A stretch of 10,092 nt of DNA from Acidimicrobiales bacterium (GCA_017883125.1 JADGOD010000200.1:1-10092), one strand, 5' to 3'. Shown: positions 1 through 6,644, counted from the stretch's first letter. Translations and numbers: made by a program. Notes: generated by a model from the letters alone, not told the origin.

Positions 1-203
1 ACAACGTCGGCGGCGTCACCCCGCTCTCCACCAGATGCCAGGAGATGGTCCGGGCACCGGCATCGAGGCTCCTCACCGCCGGTTCGGTAGAGAGCGCCAT
101 GACGCTGCACCCAGGACTTGGAGCGTCCCGTGGCCGCCGCCACGGCCCGCACGGAGCGCCCTTCGACGAGCACGGCGTTGACGCAATATTTGGCCAGATC
201 CAT
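1..203 (-). pseudogene. IS481-family transposase, 5' remnant with internal deletion
   Basis: Reading leftward from ATG at 203, preceded by a GAGGGAG ribosome site, the frame gives MDLAKYCVNAVLVEGRSVRA and then VAAATGRSKSWVQRH. This is the N-terminal helix-turn-helix typical of IS481-type transposases, which bind their element ends. After LYRTGGEE (near base 80) the frame loses similarity. A different reading frame then gives SLDAGARTISWHLVESG, a segment that in intact family members lies several tens of residues further on. I infer an internal deletion with a frameshift, so the copy should be inactive. The DDE catalytic region, if still present, lies beyond the left edge. Family assignment is from memory of conserved motifs and not from a search. 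Confidence 0.72.
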
Positions 204-220
204 GGGACTCCCTCAGAGTG

Positions 221-256
221 TGTGTCCCAGAATTGCTGACACATGCTGTCCCAGAA
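221..256. repeat. Short repeats at the probable end of the IS481 remnant
   Basis: The 10-base word TGTCCCAGAA occurs twice, at 223-232 and 247-256, 24 bases apart. TGTGTC (221-226) is also the reverse complement of GACACA (238-243). These sit just upstream of the transposase start at 203, where the terminal repeat and transposase-binding sites of such an element would lie. I therefore read this as the IS end, but the matching right end is not in the window and the exact boundary is unknown. Confidence 0.4.
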
Positions 257-362
257 ACTATGGAACCTCAGACTGTACGGCCCACCATTGAAATCCCAGT
301 TCAGATTTCGCCACCTATATCGATGCACTGTGTCGAGACGGAGCAGGGCTATGCTGGGAAAA

Positions 363-1550
363 ATGACAGCTCCCACGAAGTTTCAGTTGGCGGACGCGCC
401 CATGTCGGCGGACAGGACGGCGGGATTCCGGTTCGTGAGCAGTTTCGGAGAAGTGTTCCAGGCAGCGAACGGCACCTGGATGTTGACGAGCGCCGAGGCG
501 GTGAAGTTCGCCGTGCGCCACCCCGAGGTCTTCTCGTCGGCCGAGGCGACGAACGCGGGTTCGGGTATTCCGATACCGTTGATCCCAGTTGCCGTCGATC
601 CGCCGGCACACCGCAAGTACCGCCTCGTCCTTGACTCGATGTTCGCCCCGCGGGTCGTCAACGCGATGGAGGACGACCTGCGGACCCAGGCCCGTGACCT
701 CATCGCTGCGTTCGCCAACAAGGGTGAATGCGACGTCGTCGGGGACCTCGCCCGGTTGTATCCGACGCAAGTGTTCCTCACGTTCTTCGGGATGCCGCTG
801 GACGATCGCGACCAGCTCGTGGGTTGGGTTGAGACCATGCTCGACCACTCGACCACCGGAACGGCAGAGGCCGGCCCCGAGGTGGTGGAGGCGGCGACAG
901 GACTATTCGGTTACATCCAGCGCTTCATCGACGAGAAGCGGGAGCGCCCCGGCGACGACGTGCTCAGCCGCTTGCTCGCGCTGGAAGGCGACGACGCCTG
1001 GTCCGACGAAGAGATGCTCGGCTGTTGCTTCCTGTTCACGGTGGCTGGGCTCGACACTGTCACGGGGGCGATGGGGTTCCTAATGCGGCACCTCGCCCTG
1101 AACCCCGAGCTGCGCCGACAGCTGATAGCGGACCCCACGCTGCTGGGGCCGGTGATCGAGGAGACGCTTCGCGTTGAGCCGCCCGCCCCGACGATCTCTC
1201 GGACGACCACGCAGGACGTCGAGGTGTGCGGCGTGCGGATCCCGGCCGGCTCGCCGGTAGCGTTGTGCCTGGGCACCGCCAACCGTGAGCCCGGCCACTG
1301 GGAGCACCCCGACGATGTCGACGTCGCCCAGGCCGATCGTGGCCACATGACCTTCGGTGGCGGGATTCACCGTTGCCTCGGGTCGCACCTGGCCCGGCGG
1401 GAGCTGCGGCTCGTCGTCGAGGAGTTCCACAAGCTGATCCCGGAGTACGAGGTGGCGCCCGGGTTCGATCCGGTGGCGGTGTGGCCGGCCGGCACGTTGC
1501 ACCTCACCTCGCTCCCGCTCGTGTTCCCCGTCGGCGACGGGGGAGCGTGA
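363..1550 (+). CDS. Cytochrome P450 (bacterial class I, soluble)
   Basis: Encodes a 395-residue heme-thiolate monooxygenase that would insert one oxygen atom of O2 into an unknown substrate, using electrons from a ferredoxin. Visible marks are the I-helix oxygen-activation motif AGLDTVT (residues 228-234), the K-helix EETLR (266-270, ExxR) and the heme loop FGGGIHRC (331-338) with Cys338 as the axial ligand, followed by LGSHLARREL. Length is normal for soluble bacterial P450s and no membrane segment is seen. I chose ATG 363. ATG 351, four codons earlier, has a GGAG seven bases upstream and is a real alternative. The stop overlaps the start of the ferredoxin gene, so the two are almost certainly co-translated. 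The CYP family and substrate cannot be told from the sequence. IS debris lies on both sides. Confidence 0.95.
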   Translation: MTAPTKFQLADAPMSADRTAGFRFVSSFGEVFQAANGTWMLTSAEAVKFAVRHPEVFSSAEATNAGSGIPIPLIPVAVDPPAHRKYRLVLDSMFAPRVVNAMEDDLRTQARDLIAAFANKGECDVVGDLARLYPTQVFLTFFGMPLDDRDQLVGWVETMLDHSTTGTAEAGPEVVEAATGLFGYIQRFIDEKRERPGDDVLSRLLALEGDDAWSDEEMLGCCFLFTVAGLDTVTGAMGFLMRHLALNPELRRQLIADPTLLGPVIEETLRVEPPAPTISRTTTQDVEVCGVRIPAGSPVALCLGTANREPGHWEHPDDVDVAQADRGHMTFGGGIHRCLGSHLARRELRLVVEEFHKLIPEYEVAPGFDPVAVWPAGTLHLTSLPLVFPVGDGGA

Positions 1551-1747
1551 TGCGGGTCGTAATCGACTACGAGCGCTGCACGGGCAACGGTCGCTGCTAC
1601 GCGCTCTTCCCCGACCTATTCGGCGACGATGAGAGCGGGTACGGGCAGGTCATCGGCGATGGCTCGATCGGCGACGACCAGCTCGATGAGGCGCGCAGCG
1701 CGGTGGTCGCGTGCCCGGAGGATGCGGTCGCCATCGAGGGAGAGTAG
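1550..1747 (+). CDS. Small [3Fe-4S]-type ferredoxin, P450 redox partner
   Basis: A 65-residue acidic protein whose cysteines follow the pattern of single-cluster ferredoxins found beside actinobacterial P450 genes: C10-TGNGR-C16 near the N-terminus and C55 in ACPEDAV near the C-terminus. Only three cysteines are present, and the residue at the usual fourth position is Gly13 or Asn14. This fits a [3Fe-4S] cluster. Its likely job is to pass single electrons from a ferredoxin reductase to the P450 encoded immediately upstream. The start ATG overlaps the P450 stop as TGATG, a sign of translational coupling. No reductase gene is present in the window, so that partner must come from elsewhere. Confidence 0.92.
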   Translation: MRVVIDYERCTGNGRCYALFPDLFGDDESGYGQVIGDGSIGDDQLDEARSAVVACPEDAVAIEGE

Positions 1748-1755
1748 CGCTCCCT
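1737..1755 (+). terminator. Small hairpin at the ferredoxin stop codon
   Basis: AGGGAG (1737-1742) pairs perfectly with CTCCCT (1750-1755) around a seven-base loop that contains the ferredoxin stop codon. No T-run follows, so it is at best a weak or Rho-assisted end signal for the P450-ferredoxin operon. The position is right but the stem is short. Confidence 0.22.
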
Positions 1756-1873
1756 GCGGTCGTAGACTGGGGAGGTAGCCGGCCGTCGGTCCAAGCGGAC
1801 ATCCAGCCGCTGTCGGACGTGCTGGCGGCCTGGATTGAGGGGGCGTTGGTTACTGCTCCAAACTCCTCCGCCG

Positions 1874-2290
1874 TCACTGATTCGTCCTAACCGGTCGACT
1901 CTCCACTCCAGCCCCCAGCAGAGACTTCCAAACTGGAGAAGGAGCGATCTTCAGGAACTCGCCGATCGTGGCGTGGGAAGCACCAGCTTCGTAGAGTCGT
2001 TTGGCGTGCGTGATGTCTTCTGCTGACAGCAGCTTGTACCTGCGCGTGATGCCGTGTCGTTCCAGAATGGCCGACACGATCTATCGAGCGATGACGGACT
2101 GGTCTGCCAGTTCGTACACTGAACTACCTGCTTGGTAGGCGTCGATGACCTTCTGCTGGTCGGGCTGGCTCGGGTGAGCCTGCTTCTGGCGTGAGCCCTG
2201 AGCAGGGGAGTCAAGGTCATCCCGATCCGGCAAATGCAACAGTCTTGACAGAGCTTCAAGAGGTTGTGGACCGAGCAGATGAGCCACCAC
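1874..2290 (-). pseudogene. Double helix-turn-helix (serine-recombinase C-terminal type) remnant with in-frame stop
   Basis: Reading leftward, one frame gives VIDAYQAGSSVYELADQ, then a TAG at 2083-2081, and continues in the same frame with SAILERHGITRRYKLLSAED and AKRLYEAGASHATIGEFL, ending at TGA 1876-1874. Two consecutive helix-turn-helix units with the words YQAG..VYELAD and LYEAG.S.ATIGE resemble the DNA-binding tail of large serine recombinases or small standalone HTH relatives. No catalytic resolvase domain is seen upstream. The first roughly 40 codons of the open frame (2290 to about 2180) overlap a transposase fragment in another frame and are probably not native. The nonsense codon and missing N-terminus make this a remnant. 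Confidence 0.6.
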
Positions 2291-2334
2291 TCGCTCCTCA
2301 TGCCCTCGATCCCGCGAACCGTCTGCACCTCAGC
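2251..2334 (-). mobile_element. IS1182-like transposase C-terminal fragment
   Basis: On the - strand the translation contains VRGIEGMRSEW followed by WLICSVHNLLKL. In IS1182-type and related DDE transposases the closing part reads very similarly (RG..K.R.EW.LICT.HNLLKL), just before the C-terminus. Only about 28 codons are recognisable. No catalytic residues or terminal repeats could be located, so this is a fragment left by an earlier insertion. It lies immediately upstream, in a different frame, of the recombinase-type helix-turn-helix remnant. Confidence 0.55.
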
Positions 2335-2364
2335 GGGGGAGGATGCCCTTCTCGGGAGATGCAC

Positions 2365-2745
2365 TTCTCATCGACGGCCAGCTCTTCTCGGCCCGTCTGC
2401 CAGAGAACCTTCTGGATCTCCCCGCTCCGCCAAGGGGTTCATCGGAAGCAGGGAAGCTCGACCACGAAGCCAAGTTCAATCAGCGCCCGCGTTTCTCTTC
2501 GATCAGCGTTCACAACCAGGACGGGCTGCTGCCAGATCGCCATTCCAATCTGCCCCGACCACGACCACGCCCCCGGCTTCACCAAGCTCGTCAGGGCGAG
2601 TCCGCGACCAGAGTTTCGTAACTCCTCCCAAGTCATTGGCAGATGCGATCGACCAGTACGAGTCCAGCCAGGCTTCACGAACCGGAAGCCAATTCGATCC
2701 CACTGAGCACATTCCACTGTCGCATGTGGATCCCATGGACTCGAC
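2365..2745. other. Stretch without a recognisable gene
   Basis: I recognise no gene, RNA or complete repeat here. On the - strand an open frame runs through this stretch and ends at 2439. Its last part includes WDRIGFRFVKPGW and IGMAIWQQPVLVVNADRRE, with a protein-like composition but no motif I can assign. The base composition looks less GC-rich than the flanking genes, which fits inserted and decayed DNA. Confidence 0.4.
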
Positions 2746-2988
2746 GTGGGCTCTGTGGGTGCTGAGGCCCGCACCGGACCCGACAGGGTGCTTCGGGTGC
2801 GGTTATCCGGCGGCCAGGACGCGCGCATGCTGCGTGCCGTGGCGCAGTCCAACGCCCTCGCCCTGCTGCCAGCCGGGGACGGCGTCCGCTTCGGTGGGCG
2901 AGTCGAGGTACTCCTCCTCGACGCCGACAGATTCTCCGCCTCGCCGAAGGAGCCACCATCGGTAGGATCCACGTCCGGTGGCTCTTGA
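2746..2988 (+). pseudogene. MoeA C-terminal domain fragment (second moeA copy)
   Basis: The frame gives VLRVRLSGGQDARMLRAVA and ALALLPAGDGV, then GGRVEVLLLD. This is the pattern of MoeA domain IV, the C-terminal beta-barrel of molybdopterin molybdenumtransferase (compare GQGSHQLHATALANGFAILP in the intact moeA of this window, near 8257-8316). Domains I to III, including the molybdenum-insertion site, are absent upstream, where only unrelated sequence and IS debris occur. After the usual end at about VLLLD there is a further Ser/Gly-rich tail of about 24 codons. The stop TGA (2986-2988) overlaps the GTG of the next gene, so an old moeA-DUF6457 operon arrangement is preserved. The remaining piece should not be functional. 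Confidence 0.72.
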
Positions 2989-3207
2989 CGCACGGACCTG
3001 GATCCACCGCTATGCAGCGGCACTTTGCGTTGGCGCGTTGTCGCAGGCCGAGGGCGACGCCCTCCTCGATCCGGCTGGCACCGCCGCCCATGCATCGGAG
3101 CACACCGCCGCGCCCCTGTCGTGCTGGTTGGCCGCCGCGGCCGGGCTGACCCGGCGGAGGCTCTCGCGGTGGCGCGGGACGAGGCGGAATCTCTTCGCCT
3201 CATCTAA
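2978..3207 (+). pseudogene. DUF6457-like small protein with a -1 frameshift
   Basis: From GTG 2978 the frame reads MALDARTWIHRYAAAL, then ALLDPAGTAAHASEHTAAPL and CWLAAAAGL. This fits the small helical DUF6457-type proteins often found next to moeA or mobA in actinobacteria. After GGGCTG at 3143-3148 the similarity continues in another frame as DPAEALAVARDEAESLRLI, ending at TAA 3205-3207. Adding a single G after 3148 would give an uninterrupted frame of about 76 codons, so a one-base deletion (or a sequencing error) explains it. It overlaps the end of the MoeA fragment upstream. The biochemical role of the family is unknown to me. The assignment rests on remembered sequence pattern. Confidence 0.6.
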
Positions 3208-3331
3208 TCGCTCCGGGGGGCAGAGCGCTTCCGCGCATTGTGCACACGAGGAGCCTGCTCAAGTTGTAGTCGCAGGAGCTCGGGCGCCACGCTGCGTTCC
3301 CGTCGCCGTCTTCAGCCAGACGCTCCTGTGC

Positions 3332-5395
3332 TTATGACGAGCTGGCTTCGGCTGGCTCCACGGTGATCGGAAAGGCCGAGTAGCGCACCATCCCGGTCAC
3401 CGTGTCGACCACGTCCTTGTCGGTCAGCAGGTTTACGTTGGCGTCGTGGTGGCCATGGGGAATCGACACGACCCCACGACGGATCAACGGGTCGACCTTG
3501 GCGGTGCCCGTGATCTGTCCGCGATCGGTGCGGACCACCACCGGGTCCCCGTCGACAACGCCGGCGTCACTGGCGTCCTGGGGGTGCAGCAGCACCAGCG
3601 CGGTCTCGCCGAGGAAGTCGAGGGCGCCGTTCAGCTTGCGGGGCTGTCGGCGAGGAATCATGACCAGCGGAGCGGGCGGCTCGAGTGTTCCCAGCTGCTC
3701 GACCAGCATTCGCGGGGCGAGGCGCCACCCGCCGGACTGGTCGAGGTAGCGCTCCACCCAAGGTGAGGGCAGCTCGAACGGTACCTCCAGGTAGCCGGCC
3801 GCCGCAGCCTCGTCGTAGCTGCAGCGGGCGGAGGCCAAGGCCTTCGTCAGCATCTCCTGGTCTGTCGCATCGGCATCGACCAGGTCGTGACCGAGCTGCC
3901 GGCCGATCTCGGCGAGCACCCACCACGCGGACCGGCGGTCGCCGACCGGCGCGACGACCGCCGGGGTGTGCTGGATGGCAACGCGGGGCATCAGAAAGTC
4001 CCACAGCGACACGTCGGCCCGCTCGAGCTGGTCCTTGGTGGGCAGGACGTGCGTGGAGATGTCGGTGGTGGGATTGGCGATGATCTCGGTGGTGACCAGC
4101 ACGTCGAGCGAGCGGAGTGCTGGCTCGAGGACGTTGACGTCGGGGAACGACGTCAGGATGCTGCCTCCGAGGTTCAGGAAGGCACGGATGTTGCCTGCAC
4201 CGATTTCGTCTGCCAGGGCTGCGCACGGCCAGTCCCCGAGGAACGACTGCAGCTCGGGACGCGACGGCGGGCCGGGTCCGAAGGCGCTCTCCTCGGGCAG
4301 AACAGGGAGGTCGAAGGCGTCGAACTGCATGTTGAAGCCGGGATGGAACCAGATGCCTCCTGGGCGGTTCATGGCGCCGGTGATGATCATCAGCACCCAC
4401 ACGAGCCACGAGGTGACGTTGCCGTTGGCGGCTCCCATCGTGACACCGGTCCCGGTGTGGATGGTGACCGGCCCTGATCGTCGGATCGCGGCGAGCAGCG
4501 ATGTCAGTTCCTCGTCGGCAAGCCCCGCGACCTCAGCGGCGTGTTCGAGGGTGAACGGCTCGACCACGCTGGCCAACTCGTCGCGCCCGACGGTGCGGTG
4601 TTCGAGCACCTCTTGGTTCGCTCCCTCTCGGAGCAACTCCCGGACGAGGAAGGCGAGGACGGCATAGTCCGTACCAGGTCGCGGAGCGAGGTGCTTGGTG
4701 GCCAGCCGGGCGGTCTCGGTCACGCGCGGGTCGAGGACCCAGACCTCGGCACGGGTCCGCACCTCCCGGATGAAGGTCACCGGATCCGAGAGGGCGATGT
4801 TGTGCCCGTGGGACACCACCGGATTGACCCCGATGTACATCACGAACTTGGCACGGTCGTAGTCGATGTGCGTGGTGAAGCCAGGGAAGCCGCCGACCAG
4901 GTGGGAGACGAGCGCCTTGGCCGTGCCGTCGATCGTCAGGGGGCTGAACTTGGCGGACGTGCCGATGGCCGCGTACAGCGCCTCCATCATCTTGTAGCCC
5001 GCCGCGTCCATACCGAGACCGCTGCCGAAATAGACGCCGATCGCCTCAGGTCCGTGCCGGTCGATCACCGTGCGCAACCGCCCCCCGAGGTCGTCGAGGC
5101 AGGCTTCCCACGTCGTCGGCTGCAGCCGCCCGTCCACCCGCATCATCGGCCGTTCGATGCGGTCAGGGTGGTGGTGCATCTTGGGCAACGCCCGACCCTT
5201 AGGGCACGTGTACCCCTTCGAGAGCGGGTGGTCCTTGTCGCCACGCACGCGAACGACCTCGTCGCCCGCGACATCGACCACGATCCCGCAGATCGCCGTG
5301 CAGATCCGGCAGAAGCTGCGAATGGATTGCGTCTCGAGATTACTCATCGGGCCCGCTTCGTCCGTGATCGGGTCTTGGCCCAAGGAGATCCGCAA
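3332..5395 (-). CDS. Molybdopterin (bis-MGD) oxidoreductase, formate dehydrogenase/DMSO reductase superfamily
   Basis: A 687-residue catalytic subunit. The N-terminus holds a [4Fe-4S] motif, C29-x2-C32-x3-C36-x27-C64 (FCRICTAIC...YTCPKGRALP), then the central molybdopterin oxidoreductase domain (about 70-500). The C-terminal molydopterin-dinucleotide binding domain (about 565-680) includes VVVRTDRGQITGTAKV and IPHGHHDANVNLLTD. No twin-arginine signal or membrane segment is seen, so it is probably cytoplasmic. In the region that carries the Mo-ligating Cys/Sec of formate dehydrogenases the sequence is KFSPLTIDGTAK (149-160). There is no Cys there, and Asp156 falls at the ligand position in my hand alignment. 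The substrate is therefore open. The start is uncertain: TTG 5395 has a GGAG eight bases upstream, while ATG 5347 lies closer to the conserved FCRIC. It is transcribed divergently from the cofactor genes, with no companion electron-transfer subunit adjacent. Confidence 0.93.
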   Translation of the reverse strand: MRISLGQDPITDEAGPMSNLETQSIRSFCRICTAICGIVVDVAGDEVVRVRGDKDHPLSKGYTCPKGRALPKMHHHPDRIERPMMRVDGRLQPTTWEACLDDLGGRLRTVIDRHGPEAIGVYFGSGLGMDAAGYKMMEALYAAIGTSAKFSPLTIDGTAKALVSHLVGGFPGFTTHIDYDRAKFVMYIGVNPVVSHGHNIALSDPVTFIREVRTRAEVWVLDPRVTETARLATKHLAPRPGTDYAVLAFLVRELLREGANQEVLEHRTVGRDELASVVEPFTLEHAAEVAGLADEELTSLLAAIRRSGPVTIHTGTGVTMGAANGNVTSWLVWVLMIITGAMNRPGGIWFHPGFNMQFDAFDLPVLPEESAFGPGPPSRPELQSFLGDWPCAALADEIGAGNIRAFLNLGGSILTSFPDVNVLEPALRSLDVLVTTEIIANPTTDISTHVLPTKDQLERADVSLWDFLMPRVAIQHTPAVVAPVGDRRSAWWVLAEIGRQLGHDLVDADATDQEMLTKALASARCSYDEAAAAGYLEVPFELPSPWVERYLDQSGGWRLAPRMLVEQLGTLEPPAPLVMIPRRQPRKLNGALDFLGETALVLLHPQDASDAGVVDGDPVVVRTDRGQITGTAKVDPLIRRGVVSIPHGHHDANVNLLTDKDVVDTVTGMVRYSAFPITVEPAEASSS

Positions 5396-5440
5396 CTCTC
5401 ACACTCCGTCCTTGAGCGTGTCGAACCTGGCACCAGTTGC

Positions 5441-5446
5441 AGTATA
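5441..5446 (-). promoter_or_regulatory. Candidate -10 element for the molybdoenzyme gene
   Basis: On the - strand the hexamer TATACT lies about 45 bases upstream of TTG 5395 and about 95 bases upstream of ATG 5347. The best -35 candidate at an 18-base spacing is AAGACT, a poor match. This is the most AT-rich promoter-like hexamer in the divergent intergenic region (5396-5688). Apart from this I see no riboswitch, RNA gene or clear terminator there. Confidence 0.4.
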
Positions 5447-5688
5447 CGCCGGCATCATGGGATCAGTCTTGGGACGGTCCCTGGGCAGCAGAACCAACTT
5501 GCTGAGCCGTTCGGAGCAGCGACGGGCGGCGGTTCCAGTTAAGCGCGCATGTTTCTCGCTCCGCAACGTTGTCCGGGGTTCGATGCCAAGGATGTTCGCT
5601 CCGGGAGTTGTGCACAAGATCCTTGGAGGGTCGGAGCCTGAGGCTTTCTCCCCATGACGCTGAACTCGTAGAGTCCCGCCGGGCATGA

Positions 5689-5928
5689 CGCGACGGCGAA
5701 TTGGCCCAGGACTACAGACGATGGCGATCGATGGACGGGCGCCATACGGCTCAGATTGATGCGATCCATCTCCTGGGGGATCGGGTCCACGTCGTGCTGG
5801 GCGAGCCTGTGCCGATCGCGGCCGAGCTCCACCCGGCCACCCTCGCCGGGCTCGGCGTGACCGAGGGGGCCACAGTCGGGGTCGTCGTGGAGCCAGAGGC
5901 GACCGAGAGCTTCTCTGCTGACGAGTAG
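5689..5928 (+). pseudogene. Orphan ModC-type TOBE domain (possible modC remnant)
   Basis: A short open frame between the in-frame TGA at 5686 and the stop at 5928. It reads IDAIHLLGDRVHVVLG and PVPIAAELHPATLAGLGV, then EGATVGVVVE. This is the pattern of the C-terminal TOBE domain of ModC, the ATPase of the molybdate ABC transporter, where this domain senses or binds oxyanion. No Walker A, Walker B or ABC signature precedes it. Possible starts are TTG 5701 and ATG 5731, neither with a convincing ribosome site. Either it is the tail of a decayed modC or a small standalone oxyanion-binding protein. Its place 28 to 49 bases ahead of mobA fits molybdenum metabolism in both cases. Confidence 0.55.
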
Positions 5929-5965
5929 GTGTCGGGTCGAGGCGAGGAGCCCTGGAGTGGCGCCC

Positions 5966-5971
5966 TATCCT
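5966..5971 (+). promoter_or_regulatory. Candidate -10 element for leaderless mobA transcription
   Basis: TATCCT ends exactly six bases before ATG 5978. If the A of the ATG is the first transcribed base, the hexamer occupies -12 to -7, the standard -10 position. The same geometry recurs before moaE. Confidence 0.5.
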
Positions 5972-5977
5972 GAGGTC

Positions 5978-6634
5978 ATGGTGCACGACGGACGGACGGT
6001 CGAGGTTGCCGGGATGGTCCTCACCGGAGGGGGCAGCAGGCGCATGGGTGCGGCCAAGTCGTCGCTCCTCGTCGGCGGCCATCGTCTCGCCGAGCGGGTG
6101 GGGTCGGTACTGGCAGCGGTCACCTCTCCCTCTATCGAGGTGGGACCTGGGGAATCTGGCCTGCCTGCCGTGTGCGAGGACCCTCGAGGGCAGGGCCCAC
6201 TGGTGGCAATCGTCTGTGGCTGGGCAGAGCTCGTCCGCATGGGACATCGAGGCCCCGTTCTCGTGGTTGCCGTTGACCTCCCTCTCGTGACGACTGAGGC
6301 GCTCGGCTTGGTGGCTCGCTGGCCGGGGAGCGGGTCGGTTGTCCCGGTCGTCGATGGGCGCCAGCAACCCCTCTTTGCCCGATGGTCGGTCGATGACCTC
6401 GAAGGGGCGGTCACCGCGGCGGCGTCTGGGAGTCGATCATTGAAAGGATGCTTCGGGGCAGGCCTCACGCTCCTCGGAGAGGAGCACTGGGGGGGCGTGA
6501 CCGATGGCTCAGCGTTCGTCGACGTCGACACACCTCAGGACCTTGCCCGGCTGGGCCTCGGCCACCAAGGGGAGGATGGTGAGGTCGGAGTCTCGGTGCC
6601 CCCAACTGGTCGAGGGACACCGAGTTCAGCCTGA
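5978..6634 (+). CDS. mobA: Molybdenum cofactor guanylyltransferase (MobA-like NTP transferase)
   Basis: A 218-residue protein expected to attach GMP from GTP to molybdenum-molybdopterin, giving the guanine dinucleotide form used by DMSO-reductase-superfamily enzymes such as the one encoded divergently upstream. The nucleotide-binding signature LTGGGSRRMG (residues 15-24) with Lys27 is intact. VAVDLPLV (97-104) supplies the metal-binding Asp100, and FVDVDTPQDLARLGL closes the fold. About 25 Gly/Ser-rich residues follow and may be disordered. I start at ATG 5978 because of the TATCCT six bases before it. GTG 5957, with GAGGAG seven bases upstream, is a serious alternative adding seven residues. 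A related nucleotidyltransferase of the MocA type (adding CMP) cannot be fully excluded. Confidence 0.85.
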   Translation: MVHDGRTVEVAGMVLTGGGSRRMGAAKSSLLVGGHRLAERVGSVLAAVTSPSIEVGPGESGLPAVCEDPRGQGPLVAIVCGWAELVRMGHRGPVLVVAVDLPLVTTEALGLVARWPGSGSVVPVVDGRQQPLFARWSVDDLEGAVTAAASGSRSLKGCFGAGLTLLGEEHWGGVTDGSAFVDVDTPQDLARLGLGHQGEDGEVGVSVPPTGRGTPSSA

Positions 6635-6644
6635 GGTTGGCCAC

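Noticed and set aside
288..321. Promoter for the P450 gene with TTGAAA (288-293) and TATATC (316-321)
   Set aside because: The 22-base spacer is too long for a normal -35/-10 pair, so I do not list it as a feature.
3208..3331. Hairpin terminator between the DUF6457 remnant and the convergent molybdoenzyme gene
   Set aside because: Only AGGAGC/GCTCCT with a loop of about 40 bases was seen, with no T-run; too weak to call.
4915..4955. Selenocysteine (in-frame TGA) in the molybdoenzyme
   Set aside because: The gene is open throughout with no internal TGA, and the ligand region has neither Cys nor Sec.
4541..5542. Long + strand open frame of 333 codons
   Set aside because: It lies opposite the molybdoenzyme gene, which has clear motifs; the composition is typical of an antisense frame.
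5396..5688. Possible Moco riboswitch or other leader RNA in the divergent intergenic region
   Set aside because: I could not find a recognisable conserved aptamer core or a clear set of nested stems; no support beyond position.
5399..6367. Long - strand open frame of 322 codons opposite mobA and the intergenic region
   Set aside because: It is Arg/Pro/His-rich with no family motif and lies antisense to well-supported mobA; it is a GC-driven shadow.
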